Program-made: the position numbers and the translations under genes
Shown: in pieces, positions 12,381 through 24,160 of the stretch
Numbering within the stretch: the stretch's first letter is position 1
Layout of the letters: each line of letters begins with the position of its first letter
NCBI RefSeq assembly: GCF_963854185.1
Contig: NC_085010.1
Coordinates: forward strand, 5,402,078 to 5,466,077
Source: Sardina pilchardus
Lineage: Eukaryota > Chordata > Actinopteri > Clupeiformes > Clupeidae
Direction: 5' to 3'
Length of the DNA: 64,000 bases
The notes under the pieces: generated by a model
The model's database searches: none
What the model saw: only the letters and a program-made list of their open reading frames with translations
Told to the model about the DNA's origin: nothing

Positions 12381-15300
12381 TTACATGCTTCTGAGTTGGG
12401 CACTCTTTGTGGCAATTTCCTCCTCCAGGACTTTAAGCTGTGAGAGCTTGTCTTTCGCAGCCCTCCTCAGCGCATTTGACTTGGAGAGTAGAGTTGCTAT
12501 TTTGCTTCCTGCCTTGCCCTCGGCCTGCTCTGCCAAGTCATCTGCCTCTTTGACCAGGCTCTCCGTGACTTTATGCAGACTGTCCCTCGTGGCTTTCAGG
12601 TCTTGTAACTGCTCCTCCGCGTGTGCTCTTTTCTTCCCTTGTGTCTCTGTCTCCTTCTTCTTCCTCTCTTCGTACAAATGCACACGGTATCGTGACCTGG
12701 CAGCCATGACCGATTTCATTAGGTCATGTGTTAGTGGAACCTTGGTAGCGCCCCCATGTATTGCAACGTAGTCGTAAACAAGCCTGTGTGCGACCAACGT
12801 TTCTTCTGACATATTCTCCGTCTCGATCTCTTTATTGATTGAGAAGCCTCTCTCTACAGATGCCTGACCATGAGAAAGCAGTAAAAGGGTCTTGCAAAAC
12901 GCCCAAAGATCTGGGTATGCCTTGCTGATGAAGCCATGAAGGAAGACATCTAGCCTCTTTTGCATTGGCTTGAAGGAGATGAAATCTTCATGCCTGCACT
13001 CCACAGACAACGCAGCATCCAACTGTTGGAGAATGGTGTCCCCTGTGACAAAAAAAGATGTAAAAATAAAGGGAAAAAAGTTAGAAACAAGCAATTATGA
13101 CAAATTTTCCACTAAGATGTGGCTAAATTTACTTATGGCTTCCATTTAGTCATCACCATTGTGGCTTTCCTTACAGCTCTGTGGGGGTTCAGTCTTTAAA
13201 CCACACAAAACAGGTGCATGGAAATTATTTGCTGGAGTAACCTAACTTAAGAGATCTACACTCAAACGTATTGTGATCATATTTTGAGCAAGCATACAAT
13301 AAATACTGATCAGCTCAATGCTAAATATAATATACAAGATTATCTGAAACTGGCACACATCATTTTCCTCAGCCCTTCTAGATCTCCTACCAGCACAAAC
13401 TCCTCCTGCCAGCTGCCTATTGAGCAGAAATGTCTGCACAAGTCCCTTCATCTTTGCCTTGCAGCCGTCTGGATCACTGATCATCACTGTGGGGTCTAGA
13501 CAATCCATCTGCCTAACGGTACTGTATTTAAGAGGACTCTTCTCCTGTACTTTCTTCACCATGCTTGAGAGTCCTTGCATGCAGTCCCTTCTAAATTCAA
13601 GACTCCTGAGGTCTGAACTTTTGCTGTTCTAGAGAAATGCAAAAGGAATGTAAGCAAAAATGCTGTACACATGGGCTTCCCGCTGATAATCTTTGACATT
13701 AAGCTACTGGTACCTTGAGGGCTTCCTCAGCACCCAAGCCAATATCCACACAGTGCACCGGCATCAAGTTATTTTTGTCACCTACGTCCAGTTTGATAAG
13801 CTGGGCTGTGGTGATGTCCTGCAGAACCTCTCGTTTCACGAAACGACGCATCAGACTCTGCATCAGACTCTGTTGGACGATAACAAAAGAAACATTTCAA
13901 ATACATAATAACTTTGCAAAATACTGTGTGCCATTTTGACTGTTGTAGATGTGTTGTGAATGTGTCTTTGTTTACAACTGTATTTGTCTAATTACAGGCC
14001 TACATTATGCTTTACTTTTGAGCTGGTGGTGTAATGGTGTGGGTGGGTGGGTTGGCATCATAACCACACCAAAACTCTCAAAATCAATATAATGCTGTCA
14101 TAAAACCCATAAATCCATTTCATGACAGTTTCCTATATAATGTTCTGTTCATTAGAAAAGGCATTACAGTACCTTGATCAACTCTGCCAGATCTTTGCCT
14201 AGGTAGGGCATCACCGGCTCCTCAGTCTGGTACTTCCTTAAAAACGGATCAAATAGCTGGGCGATGCTCCTGAAAAACTGCAGCTTAGGTAGAGTCAGGG
14301 GATTTTTCTGGGCATCTTCAATTACATCAAAGCTTGCAGTGCCAGGATTTGGAAGCTCCTTTCTCCTCACAGCATTTGTGTACACCAGCATAGATGACCA
14401 GATATCCAACGCTCGTTCCACGACAGGCAGGTTTTCCAGCCATCGGTGCCCACACCATGCCAACGGGAAGCGGGTAGACCTGGTGGTCTTCTCGTAGTCT
14501 TCCCGTCTTGCGGGAACATTATGCAACAATGTGTGCAAGGCTCTGAGGATCTTGTCCACCTGCCACGATGAGAAGCCTGTTTTAAAGGCATTGTGTACGG
14601 TGTGTAATCCACAGCTACCAACAGATATGAGCTGAGAACCAGCGTACAGGTCAGCATATTCCGCCTGGAACAGCTCAAAGAACTTAAAATTTACATTTGG
14701 ACCATCCATTGAGATCGAAATCAGCTTGCTGAGGTCCAAGTGGCCCACACATTCCTAAGGGAAGGAAAGAAATCAACCAGTCAATTACATTTGCATATAT
14801 TTAAACACAACAAAAACACACAGAGAGAATCTACCCCACAACACATTCATTACATTACATTATTACAGTACACTTAGCTGACATTTATCCAAAGTGACTT
14901 ACAGATATTACAGGGTACTGGTTACAGTCCTTGGAGCAATTAGGCTATTGTTTTGCCATAGTGACACGCACAAACACACACAAGGTCATTAAAAGTTGAA
15001 TCTGATGAAACAATCTAATTAGGCCTACACATCTATAAAGGGTTAAGAATATTAACCATCCAACAAGAAGCACAAATAGTCAAATCAATATGCACAGATT
15101 AATATAGTATTAACACATGTTGTGCCAGTGTATTTACACCTAGAAAAGGTGAGTATACAGTATTTTAATCAAGAGTGACATTTTTACGACCAATCACCGT
15201 TGGTTTTAACATCGGGGTAACCACTTGTCACGGAACCAGATCAGTGTCACAGCGACGTCAGTGAATAAACGTAATACGAAAAAAACACTTACTTTGATCT

Positions 15301-15964
15301 CCTTCAGCAAGTCGTTTGCTGTGGCATGGCCCAGAAATTGTGAGCCCAGGTACCGGGACTGTACCTGGCCGTCATACCAGTACCTTATGTGCAGGTCTAG
15401 TTGCTTCCTCTTTGTTGCGTGGTTAAGACTTTCGTCGAACATCATCACGAACGGCCCGGACACCTTTGAGATGAAATCTTTTTTGACGAACTCTGCCACT
15501 CCAAATCGGATTATGTACGACGTCTTGTCTCTCCCGCATTGGAATGTTTTGCCAATTGTGGAGTCGGGGAACATCATTTGAAAAAGTTCCCCGATGCCGT
15601 CATTGGATCTGCAAGACTGGTGTTTAACCACTGTGTTAAGCGCCCACAGAACTTCTGCCTTCATTGTGTCAGTGGAGCCCAATAGAGCACGAATACTGCC
15701 GGACGTAACACTACCGGTATTTCTTGACGTGCTAGCTGCTGAATAGAACTGGGCAATTCCATGGGAGTTTCGTGCTGAATTAGCTGACTCCTGGTGTTTG
15801 GTGGACTTTGTGTGCGACTCCAGCGCCTTGATGCCCAGGGTCCCGAGTTTCAGGGTTCTTTTGCACAACGTGCAATATGCCTCACTGTCATCAGGTAGGC
15901 GTTTCAGCCAGGCTGAAAATTCCTCTTTTGCGAGCCAGCTATCGTTAAATTTGCACTTCCCCAT
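12381..15964 (-). CDS. hAT-like transposase, five exons, apparently intact
   Basis: Exons (minus strand): 15964-15293, 14754-14173, 13869-13714, 13628-13391, 13042-12381. All four introns are GT-AG and the phases fit, giving 769 residues from the ATG at 15964. Residues 31-57 form a C2H2 finger (C31, C34, H51, H57), as in BED-type DNA-binding domains. FDES (D177) and SMDGPNVN (D241) are candidate catalytic aspartates of the RNase H-like fold; RWLEN follows in exon 2. GQASVERGFS (about 608-617) matches the hAT dimerisation motif. Residues about 672-765 are a Lys/Glu-rich coiled coil beyond that motif, an unusual extension. The protein would cut and re-insert the flanking element in the nucleus. 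An insertion-damaged LINE/SINE tail sits harmlessly in intron 1. Exon boundaries are my reading; no transcript was seen. Confidence 0.85.
14847..14945. repeat. L2/SINE-type tail in intron 1
   Basis: (CATTA)n, then TTAGCTGACATTTATCCAAA, GTGACTTACA and CAGTCCTTGGAGCAATTA, the conserved tail shared by many fish L2 LINEs and their SINE partners, here read inward from the tail. It lies in an intron of the nested transposase gene and does not disturb the coding exons. Confidence 0.6.
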
Positions 15965-16804
15965 ATTCTCCTCTCCTGCTATTCAGACCAGACGGCAGCC
16001 TACTTCATTACTTCCCGCCTTGCTCGCACACAGAGAATCAAAATACTTGCTACTGCATCCTGTGACGACAGTACATTTCCGTTTCACATCTGTAGTTTTA
16101 TTGTTACGTTCCACTAACCGCAACAAGACATGTAGAACTACACGGACCATACTGCCACCATAACAGAAAAAGAAAAAAACCGAACGGCGTGGAAAAGGAC
16201 GTAAAACAAAACAAAAAAACATTAATCCTTTGTCGATATTTTGCATTGAAACGTAGGTCTTAAATTACTCAAACTCAATTTTAGACCTACAGTGCAAAAT
16301 ATCTCTAATTTTAGACTTTTTTAGGCCTAAAATTGAAAATGTGTAATTTTAGACTTTTTTAGACTTTTTAAGACCCCGCGGACACCCTGAAATACATGCA
16401 ATTACCCATGAAGTCATGTCTATTCGTTTTGTGGCAAAAATTATATTGCACACTGACTTGTAGAGATGTTAGTGTTGTATATAAAATTATAACATTGGGA
16501 GCGCCAGTGAAATTTTTATTTCGCAATGAAAATTCTCTTAGTTCCACTGATCTGCGCTTATGACCTGATTAGCCTACCTAGTGACCTTTGAGGCTACTAG
16601 TGAGCTTCAAAGTATTAATTGAATGTGCATTCAGTAAAGCAATATGGTGTGCACTTTCCTGTATTAATTATGAAGAAGTAGACAATTGTGAATATATTTA
16701 ATTCTGGCTAAATGTTTTAGAGCTTATTATTTGGTCTGTAGTAATGTGAGCTATGACTGTGTAAATTTAATGGCAACTAACAATAATATTTTTTACCATT
16801 TAGT

Positions 16805-18951
16805 TTGAAATGCAAGACTTCCAAGATGAGTGAAGCTAACAACACGTCAGAACCGTCCCAGGCTGCCACAGATGAAGGTACCACAGGGATAAAGTGTGCT
16901 ATGTTGGATGGGACATTCTTTAAGATAGTTTCCCAAATTCCAAATGGAAAAATTGAGGCAGAGTGTCAGCTGTGCACAAATAAAAAAGTGATCATATGTG
17001 GCTCACATCAAGCAACGTGAAACTTTAAAACACATTTAAGACGGAAACATGAAGAGAAATTACAGGAATTTGACAATCACAAAAAGGAATATAGCAGTGG
17101 ACAACCAAAGAGAGCCAGAACATCATTGACACAAACTAATCTGTTTGGTCACTTTGGCCACCAGTCACCAGTGCCACAAGGTAAAATTGACTCCCTTGTG
17201 ACATCCTTTATTGTCAAAGGCATGTATCCTTTAAGCACAGTTGAGCAGAGAGAATTAACAGATTTAGTGCAGGGACTTTGCCCAGGTGCTGGTGTGATGT
17301 CCAGAAGAACGCTCCGCAGACGAGTTGACGATGAATTCACTGCAAAGACAACACATCTGAAGGAGACACTAAAAAATGTCAAGCATGTTTGTACAACTGC
17401 TGACATCTGGTCAACAAAAAAGACCAGTTACATGGGGGTAACTGTACACTGGATACATGGAGCCACACTTGACAGAGAATCAGCTGCTCTTGCATGCAGA
17501 CACTTTCCCAGCCCTCATACTGTACATACAGCCGTATAGCTGAGCTTCTGGAGGAAATCCACACAGAGTATGGACTGATTACAGAAATCATTGTGGCTAC
17601 AGTTACTGATAATGCCTCCAACTTCGTAAAAGCATTTCAAGAGTTCAACATCTGTGTATCGGATGGACAGGATGAAGTTGAAGAGCAGGAACATGATCTG
17701 TCCTACACCATCATAGATCCCAATGAAGATGAAACATCAGGGTGTGCTATCATTTTACCACCTCACATCAGGTGTGCCACACACACACTGAGTTTGGTCT
17801 CAACAACTGATGCTAAGAAATCAATCAAAGAGAATCCAGCTCTCTCTAGACTAAATCACTCAGCCATGGCAAAGTGCTCAGCCCTATGGAATGCATCTGG
17901 CAGACCAAAGAGTGCTGAGATATTAAGCCAACTGATTGACCAGCAATTCAAGACACCTTGCATTTGCAGATGGAATTCTCTGTATGACTGCTTGAGTCAG
18001 CTGACATGTCTTCGTGACAAGCTTCCTGATATCATGACTGCCTTGCAACTTCCATTATTCAGGGAAGTGGAACTTGACTTCATTGAGGAATATTGCAGAG
18101 TGTTGAAGCCTATTGCCATTTCGATAGATCGCCTTCAAGGCCAAAAGTCATGTTTCTATGGTGAGCTTTTACCAACTCTCTTTGCTGTACAAGCTAAATT
18201 ACAAGACCTGCAAGCGTCAAACCTGCGGTACTGCTCACACATTTTGCAAGCTACCTTAGCTGGCTTTGAGAAGAGGTTCAGCAACTTCCTGCAGCTGAAG
18301 ACTAATGTAAACGAAGCCATCCTTGCTACAGTAACACATCCATTTTTCAAGATGAGGTGGTTGCCATTGAGACTAACGAGTGAGAAGAAGAGGATCCATC
18401 AACTCGTTCTGCACACAGCTGAAGAGCTTGGTCTTCTGTCAGAGAGTGATGCTGCATCAACAAGCACCACTGATGAGAATGAAGATGAATTCTTTGTCTT
18501 CTCTGATCAAGGTAAGGAGCAAATAAATGTGTCCACCTCAGAAATCTTGTAGCCAACAGCAATTTCAGATAATTAAATTAGAAGTTATTCATTATTTTGT
18601 CATATTGTTACCTTGTGTATGGAAATATATAGATAACAATGTTTGTTTTTTCTGATTCTGTCTTCCATCTCAACAGGAATCAATGACAACCAGATGGACA
18701 CAGAGGTCTTACCAAGCCACAGCAAAGCAGAGTTAGAGACCCTTCACTTCCTGGAGGACCCCAGAAAGGACCTGGCTTCACTGGACTCATATCCACTTAT
18801 CAAGCTGCTCTTTGTGAGATTCAACACCACTCTGCCATCATCAGCACCAGTTGAGCGTCTCTTTTCTTTTGCAGGCATGGTGTACCGCCCTCATAGAAGG
18901 GGATTAACGCCTGAGTTATTGGAGAAATTGGTGGTCCTTAAAAACAACTAG
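16805..18951 (+). pseudogene. BED-type hAT transposase, decayed, with one intron
   Basis: The likely first Met is at 16826 (MSEANNTSE), after a good splice acceptor ending TTTAG. An N-terminal BED finger (CQLC... HLRRKH) is broken by TGA at 17018-17020, where related proteins have a small residue (GSHQAT-stop-NFKTHL). The frame then runs to about 17520, where a single-base slip moves it to the next frame, continuing RIAELLEEIHTEYGL. Catalytic-core motifs include TADIWST, VTDNASNFV, CATHTLSLV and RWNSLYDCL. An intron at 18512-18676 (GTAAGG...ACAG) splices in frame to the C-terminal exon with SSAPVERLFSFAGMVYRPHR, the hAT dimerisation domain. Two lesions make this copy inactive. It is the transposase of the 11267-19526 element. 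Confidence 0.88.
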
Positions 18952-19534
18952 CCTAAATAACATGGCTTTCTCTTTGTAGTATATCTGTGTTGTTGTGTTA
19001 TTATGTTATTTGTGTTATTGTTTAGCTTCTGTCATATGGTTTTTGTTGTGACAAATTAGAGTTAGTGTTAGGGTTTTACACTGGATCAGAGACGGAGAGA
19101 GAGAGTGGTATGTAGGGTATGTAGAGACCCTCAAGTTGTTACCAAAATATCTCTAATATCCATCTTTCAATTAATCAGTGTTACCTTCTCTATCCTCCTG
19201 CCTTTCCACATTTCTCTTGAGATTCCTCAAGGCCCTACCTGTCCAAGCATCTTCACACTAATGCCTGGCCTGTCTTCTCTGCAAGATGCATTCCTATCAC
19301 TTCAGAAACAAGTATTTGTATTATTGCTACTATTTCAGTAGTTAAAAAAGATTGTTATCTTTTATTATTGAGTGGGTATTTTTGTATTTTCAAACTACTA
19401 ATTACATGTATTTTAATTAAATACATTTTCCACACCAGTATTTTGTATTTTATTTTGTTACATTTCATGAACCAGTATTTGTAGTTTGTAACAAAATAGT
19501 TTTTGATGTATTTGTGCCCACCTCTGCTAACAGC

Positions 19535-20579
19535 TATCTCAATTACCCTGGCAACAATATAGAAATCATCGCAATCACCCTAGTAATGTTAACAAAGACA
19601 ACTTTCTATTTCCACTTTCTCTCAATCCATTTACTTCCAACTATTTATTCCTTCATTAAACTGTCCTCCTATCAACATCCATTAATCTACCTATACATCC
19701 ATTAAACTATTTGTCTATCAACATTCATTAAACTATCTGTCTTATCAACATCCATTAAACTGTCTACCTCTACACAGCCCTTAAACTATGTCTGTTAAAC
19801 TTGTCTATCAACATCCATTAAACTGTATCAACATCCATCAATACAGTATCTGTGTGTAATTCAATTGCTACTTAGCAACCTCCATAGCAAGGAACTCTAA
19901 AAATACATAACTTATAACAACATACTGTAAATTACACAACATGTAAATCCTCATTCGCTCATTTTTACCCAGTGACGGACTGGGATAAAAAAAACGGCCC
20001 TGGCATTTGCATCCACGAGCGGCCCAACTCGCAGATAGGCTACAACACACAGAAACAGCAGTGGGCTATTTGTGATAGCCCCAATGATGGTGCAGGTTCA
20101 GATAAACTCCCATATTTTAAACAACTGTATAAGAAAATTGTCATATCAATGCACAAATAAACCATGATGAATAGATGTTTAGAGCCAGCCGCTCCATAAT
20201 AAAAACATTATCTTACCGTCATGAAGACAACAAATTAGCTAGCTGAGGTTGCAGCAGTAACGTTAGCTTGAAAGAAACAGTCCAATTTCGCCCATTTCCC
20301 CCCTCAGACACCAGTGCTTTCTTAATTTTCTCTCTCTTTTTCTCTGCTCCCCCCTTCTGTCGCTTAGTGCCTCTATTCATTTTTCTTACCAATTTAAAAC
20401 ATAAAATCTCCACCACCAATCTATTGAATGACTTAACTCGACCACCACTAGTTCAACTTTCAACACACGAACGCGCAGACGCGATTTGCTCATTCTTCCC
20501 AGAAGGCATTGCTTTATTTTCATTTTCTAAAACAATAAAATACAAAATACCAGTAGATTTGTTTTATTTCAAACCATGT
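19535..20579. repeat. Degenerate minisatellite and AT-rich flank
   Basis: About 19660-19850 contains repeated CATCCATTAAACT and CTATCAACAT words at irregular 25-35 bp spacing, a degenerate minisatellite. A possible hAT-style end CAGTGACGGACTGG at 19971 has a weak partner near 21690 (GCCAGACCGTACAG); no target duplication was found. No gene is seen. Confidence 0.5.
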
Positions 20580-21396
20580 TTAAAGGAGTCATAGAACGCA
20601 TTTTTTGACCATTACAAATTGATCTTTGAGCCTAAATAATGTCATATGTAAATTTGTGGGGCTGAAAACGCCCCAGGAGCACTGCTAGATCGCCTAATAC
20701 AAGGTCATAAATAAGCCTTGCAATGAAACAGTTTGTTTTTCCCGCCCACTCAGCAAGTTCATGAATATTCAAATGAGATGCGCGCTGATTGGTCTATTGG
20801 CCGATATGTCCTGAAAGTTGATTGGCTCAATCCACCGGTCTGAAGCTAGAGCAAAGTGAAACTACGTTTACTGCTGGTAAATAAAGCCAAAGTCTTTGAT
20901 AAAGCTATCAACAATGGATTTAAATAAGGAATACAGCCGTACATGTATAAACCGAGTCAGAAGAAGGTTCTGACGAAGATGAAGTGCAGCAGATTCCCCA
21001 ACAGAATGAATGTGTTAGATTGGTAAGTTTTATCAGTACATTTCTTAGTATAGTAACTCTCCAAAGTTAGCTGTAATAACGCTAGCATTACAACGTCTCT
21101 GCCATAGACCATATATCTAGATATTAGCATCGTAAGAGCAGTTTAACAAGAATTATTAATCGAAGGTATGCAAATGAGAGGGGGTGTATCTAAAGGGGGA
21201 TGGGCGCCTATTACGTGTTATCTGAGCTCTGTTCAGATTGGAGCATTTCAACACGGCTGTTTCTATTTCCCAATTTGCATACGAAAGCAGGCGGGGGACG
21301 CGCTAAAGTCTTTGTTGTTGTCCTTTGGACACTGCTAGCAGCCTAAATTCAACAGGAACAAGGTGAATGTGGTTTTGAATTCTAGGACTCCTTTAA
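20580..21396 (+). mobile_element. piggyBac-like element, TTAA-flanked
   Basis: Ends are TTAA plus AGGAGTCATAGAA at 20580 and TTCTAGGACTCCT plus TTAA ending at 21396. About 817 bp. An internal remnant of a transposase first exon lies near 20914-21022: it starts MDLNKEYSRTCI and, after a frameshift, reads TESEEGSDEDEV before a GTAAGT donor at 21023. Acidic N-termini of this kind are typical of piggyBac transposases. Confidence 0.6.
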
Positions 21397-21821
21397 AAAA
21401 AAAAAATCGTAACAAGACATTTCCCTACAAAATTAGAATAGGCTGATGTAAAACTTGAAATACACCGTGACTGTAAAGTATATAGGTATATGTCGCATTC
21501 AAATACCAATCGGGTTGGATACCCAAATATAATATGCACGATTAGTGAACAGGGAGGGCCTGACAGCAGATATCATTCAGTTATCCAACGATTGCGAATG
21601 GGCCTCGTCAGTGCTATCACGGGCTGCAACACATAGGCGTGCTCGGCCGGCCCATAAATTTGCGCGGCCCTTCTGGCATCTGCCCAAATGCCAGACCGTA
21701 CAGGTCGTCCCTTTACCCCATCTCTCTTTTTTTATATTATTTGTGTTAACTACAAATTATATTTTACATTTCATTGTTGGCATTTTCATGCACTGGTAAT
21801 TCCTTGGAATTGCATTTCTAG

Positions 21822-22376
21822 TTATTTTTATAATCTATTTTAATTTATTTTTATATATTTTATTTTATTTCACTTAGTCTATTGCTTTTAACCTTACTTT
21901 TTACTTCTTTTATTTTCTTGCTTGATTCTATTTCACCTGTTTTATTCCATATATTGTATTTCACTTAGTCTATTGCTTTTAACCTTCTTACGTTTTTTAC
22001 TTCTTTTATTTTCTTGTTTGATTCTATTTCACCTGTTTTATTCTATGCTGATTGCTGATCTTAATATTGTTTTCTTTTTACTTATTTTATGCATTGTTTT
22101 GTCAAGACCTGTGTATTCTTGGGCTCCTTTTATCTACTGTCCTGCCCTAACCTGATTTCTGCCAATGTAAAGCGCTTTGGGTCAACTCCTGTTGTATTTA
22201 AATGTGCTATATAAATAAAAGTGACTTGACTTGACTTGATACGAAAGTGGATTTGTTTTAGCGTCGCTGTATCACCATGGTATCTTATGCTCGCAACCAA
22301 ACCTGGTCGGGAGCAGGTTATGTGCTAAGTTATAGCTCAAATCGTGAAAAACTACCGCCCTCTGGCCAATTCTAAC
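21822..22376 (+). repeat. AT-rich block ending in an L2-type tail
   Basis: Two partly repeated stretches (TTTCACTTAGTCTATTGCTTTTAACC at about 21870 and 21959) suggest a local duplication of about 90 bp. AAAGCGCTTTGGGT and TGCTATATAAATAAA with a (GACTT)n tail at 22170-22239 are a LINE/SINE 3' tail. No gene. Confidence 0.6.
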
Positions 22377-22986
22377 CAGTGTTGGGGAGTAACGCATTAC
22401 ATGTAATTGAGTTACGTAATTAAATTACAAAATAAATGTAACAGTAATATATTACAGTTACTGTAGAAACATTTGTAATTCAATTACAGGTACTTTTGCA
22501 ATTTTTCAAAATTACAATTTGAATTACATCTCAATATTGTCAGCAAAACCTTGCAAAGAATATTCTATGTAAAAAGAACTGTTTCCCTCCACAGCCATAG
22601 TTTGATACGGGACCTTCTGATAGGCTCTATCACGTCTACAGCATCATCAGCGTAGGCCTACATGCCTGCCTGTAAACGTGTTATGATTATCATTATATTA
22701 TCCTCACAAAAAATGTGATGCTAATTCATGTATTGAATGCCCTTGCTGCCTTGTGCGCTTGTACAGAACTGCTCGGCAGCCTGTAGACCAAGGCCGAAAT
22801 CTTCGCATGGATTTGGGGAGTATATATATCATTAAAAAATCGGAAAAGTAATCAAAAAGTAATCAAAAGTAATTAGTTACGTTACTCAGAAAAAGTAATT
22901 CAAATAGTTACACTACTATTACATTTTAAACAGGGTAACTTGTAACTGTAACACATTACATTTCTAAAGTAACCTTCCCAACACTG
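22377..22986. mobile_element. hAT MITE, TSD ATTCTAAC
   Basis: CAGTGTTGGGGAGTAACG at 22377, complement-like end GTAACCTTCCCAACACTG at 22986, flanked by exact 8-bp repeats at 22369-22376 and 22987-22994. This terminus is a common vertebrate hAT family signature. About 610 bp, no coding sequence. Confidence 0.9.
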
Positions 22987-24152
22987 ATTCTAACCAATCC
23001 ATTATCTTGAAAAACGAAGTTATCTCACGTGTGCTAATCTGTCATACTTAGAACAGGTTCAGCCCCGCCTCTGCAAACATTTTGAAACTCGAAGGCGCTT
23101 TTAACTATGTTGCGCGTGCAAATATGTCACTACTATGGACGTGCATACTATGCAATATTTGATGACCATCGATTTTTTGATGTTATGGGTTAGACACTAA
23201 AAAAGACCACCCTAGTTTTCTCTGCCGCTCATAAATGCGGAAGTAATCGTTGGTTAACCTACAGATGGTACGGGTTGAGAATGCTCCTTTCTTTCCCGCA
23301 CATCGGGACTCCCGAAGCATCGGGAAAACTGCAACCGCAAGGGGGCAACATAGACCGCCCTAATAATATGAAGGTTCGGCTCATGGAAAAACCCGAGGAC
23401 ACCGCGCTGGTGACAAGCGGAGAAAAGAGACATGACGCTCGGCATGTTGGATTGCAGTTGCAGAGTTTTCGAATGTTTACAGCCTACCTCACAGCTCTCT
23501 CACTCGACGTAGCCTATAACTCAGTCAGTCCAGCAGAGATGCCAGAGCAACGTTTTGGTCAATGGAGAGGGAGAGAAATGCTCTGCATATCCGTCTCATT
23601 TAATCATTAAAATTAAAGTGATGACTGGCGAAATTAATCAAACGACGTTTCAATAAACCATTGTTGAAATTAATGAAAATGGTTTTAGAAACATATAGGC
23701 CTATCAGAAGGAAATAGCCTTCAATTCAACCTGAAATACTCGAAAGGCAACCTTAGATTAATTCATGAATTCATTACGGTTACAAGACCGCATTTCCGTG
23801 AATAGGCTATTATTGTCAACGTCAAGGCGAAGACGAAAGAGATGGACAAGATGGACATTTTGGCAACATTTACATGCTAGGAATACTTAGAAATGTGTAG
23901 GCTATTTTAAAATGGAGGCATGTTCATTTTAACGGCGACGCTGGGTAGCCAGCACTTGTGTCACGGGACTATGGTGAAGGGAATAGTTTCCCTGGGGACT
24001 ATTTACATTGCTACACTAAGCCAAGATGGCGGCCCGCTGTGACCAGTTGTAAACAAAGCATTCATTCAATCGTCTATCTATTAGCCCATTAACTACAGCT
24101 GTTTAGCGGGTAAAATGATGTTTTGTGATTGGTGCGTGGGTTTGGGGAGTGC

Positions 24153-24160
24153 TTTTTATA
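24153..24160 (+). promoter_or_regulatory. Putative LTR TATA box
   Basis: TTTTTATA about 195 bp into the 5' LTR, followed by ACCCC. The identical site is at 30967-30974 in the 3' LTR. It is the best core promoter candidate for gag-pol transcription; no start site was determined. Confidence 0.5.

Larger units (their letters stand above)
12192..16389 (-). mobile_element. Nested hAT-like transposon with intact multi-exon gene
   Basis: TIR CAGGGTGTCTGCAGG at 12192 and, inward from 16389, CAGGGTGTCCGCGGGG. Subterminal TTTTAGACTTTTTTAGAC motifs are repeated at both ends (about 12221-12260 and 16296-16372). The flanks share AAATAC (12186-12191 and 16390-16395), a 6-bp duplication rather than the usual hAT 8 bp. 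The only gene, on the minus strand, fills most of the element. It lies inside the larger hAT and is therefore younger. Confidence 0.9.
11267..19526 (+). mobile_element. hAT transposon (8-bp TSD CTAACAGC) hosting another transposon
   Basis: The left end is CAGACATGGGCAGTATTT at 11267. The right end read inward is CAGAGGTGGGCACAAATA, ending at 19526. Exact 8-bp duplications CTAACAGC flank it at 11259-11266 and 19527-19534. Subterminal AAATAC/GTATTT motifs occur at both ends. It encodes a decayed BED-type transposase on the plus strand (16805-18951) and was entered by a 4.2-kb transposon at 12192-16389. Without that insertion it would be about 4.1 kb, a normal hAT length. Confidence 0.9.
8584..21821 (+). 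mobile_element. Helentron-like element, interrupted
   Basis: The left end has ATTACA then hairpin CAGTGCAT-GAAA-ATGCACTG (8589-8608), CTGTTATTCC and a TTATTATTATTCC tract. The right end has GCATTTTCATGCACTGGTAA, a small stem TTCCTTGGAA and terminal CTAG at 21818-21821. The right end repeats the left hairpin in inverted form, an asymmetric TIR layout described for Helentron/Helitron2. The element at 42615-44586 has the same layout with matched substitutions at both ends. No Rep/helicase is seen. Later insertions account for about 9.6 kb of the span. Family assignment is inference. Confidence 0.55.

Noticed and set aside
19971..21703. A hAT element with CAGTGACGGACTGG end
   Set aside because: The candidate right end is only loosely similar and no 8-bp duplication was found, so it is mentioned but not called.
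23275..23610. 111-codon plus frame
   Set aside because: It lies across an inverted arm of the long-TIR element and has no recognisable domain.
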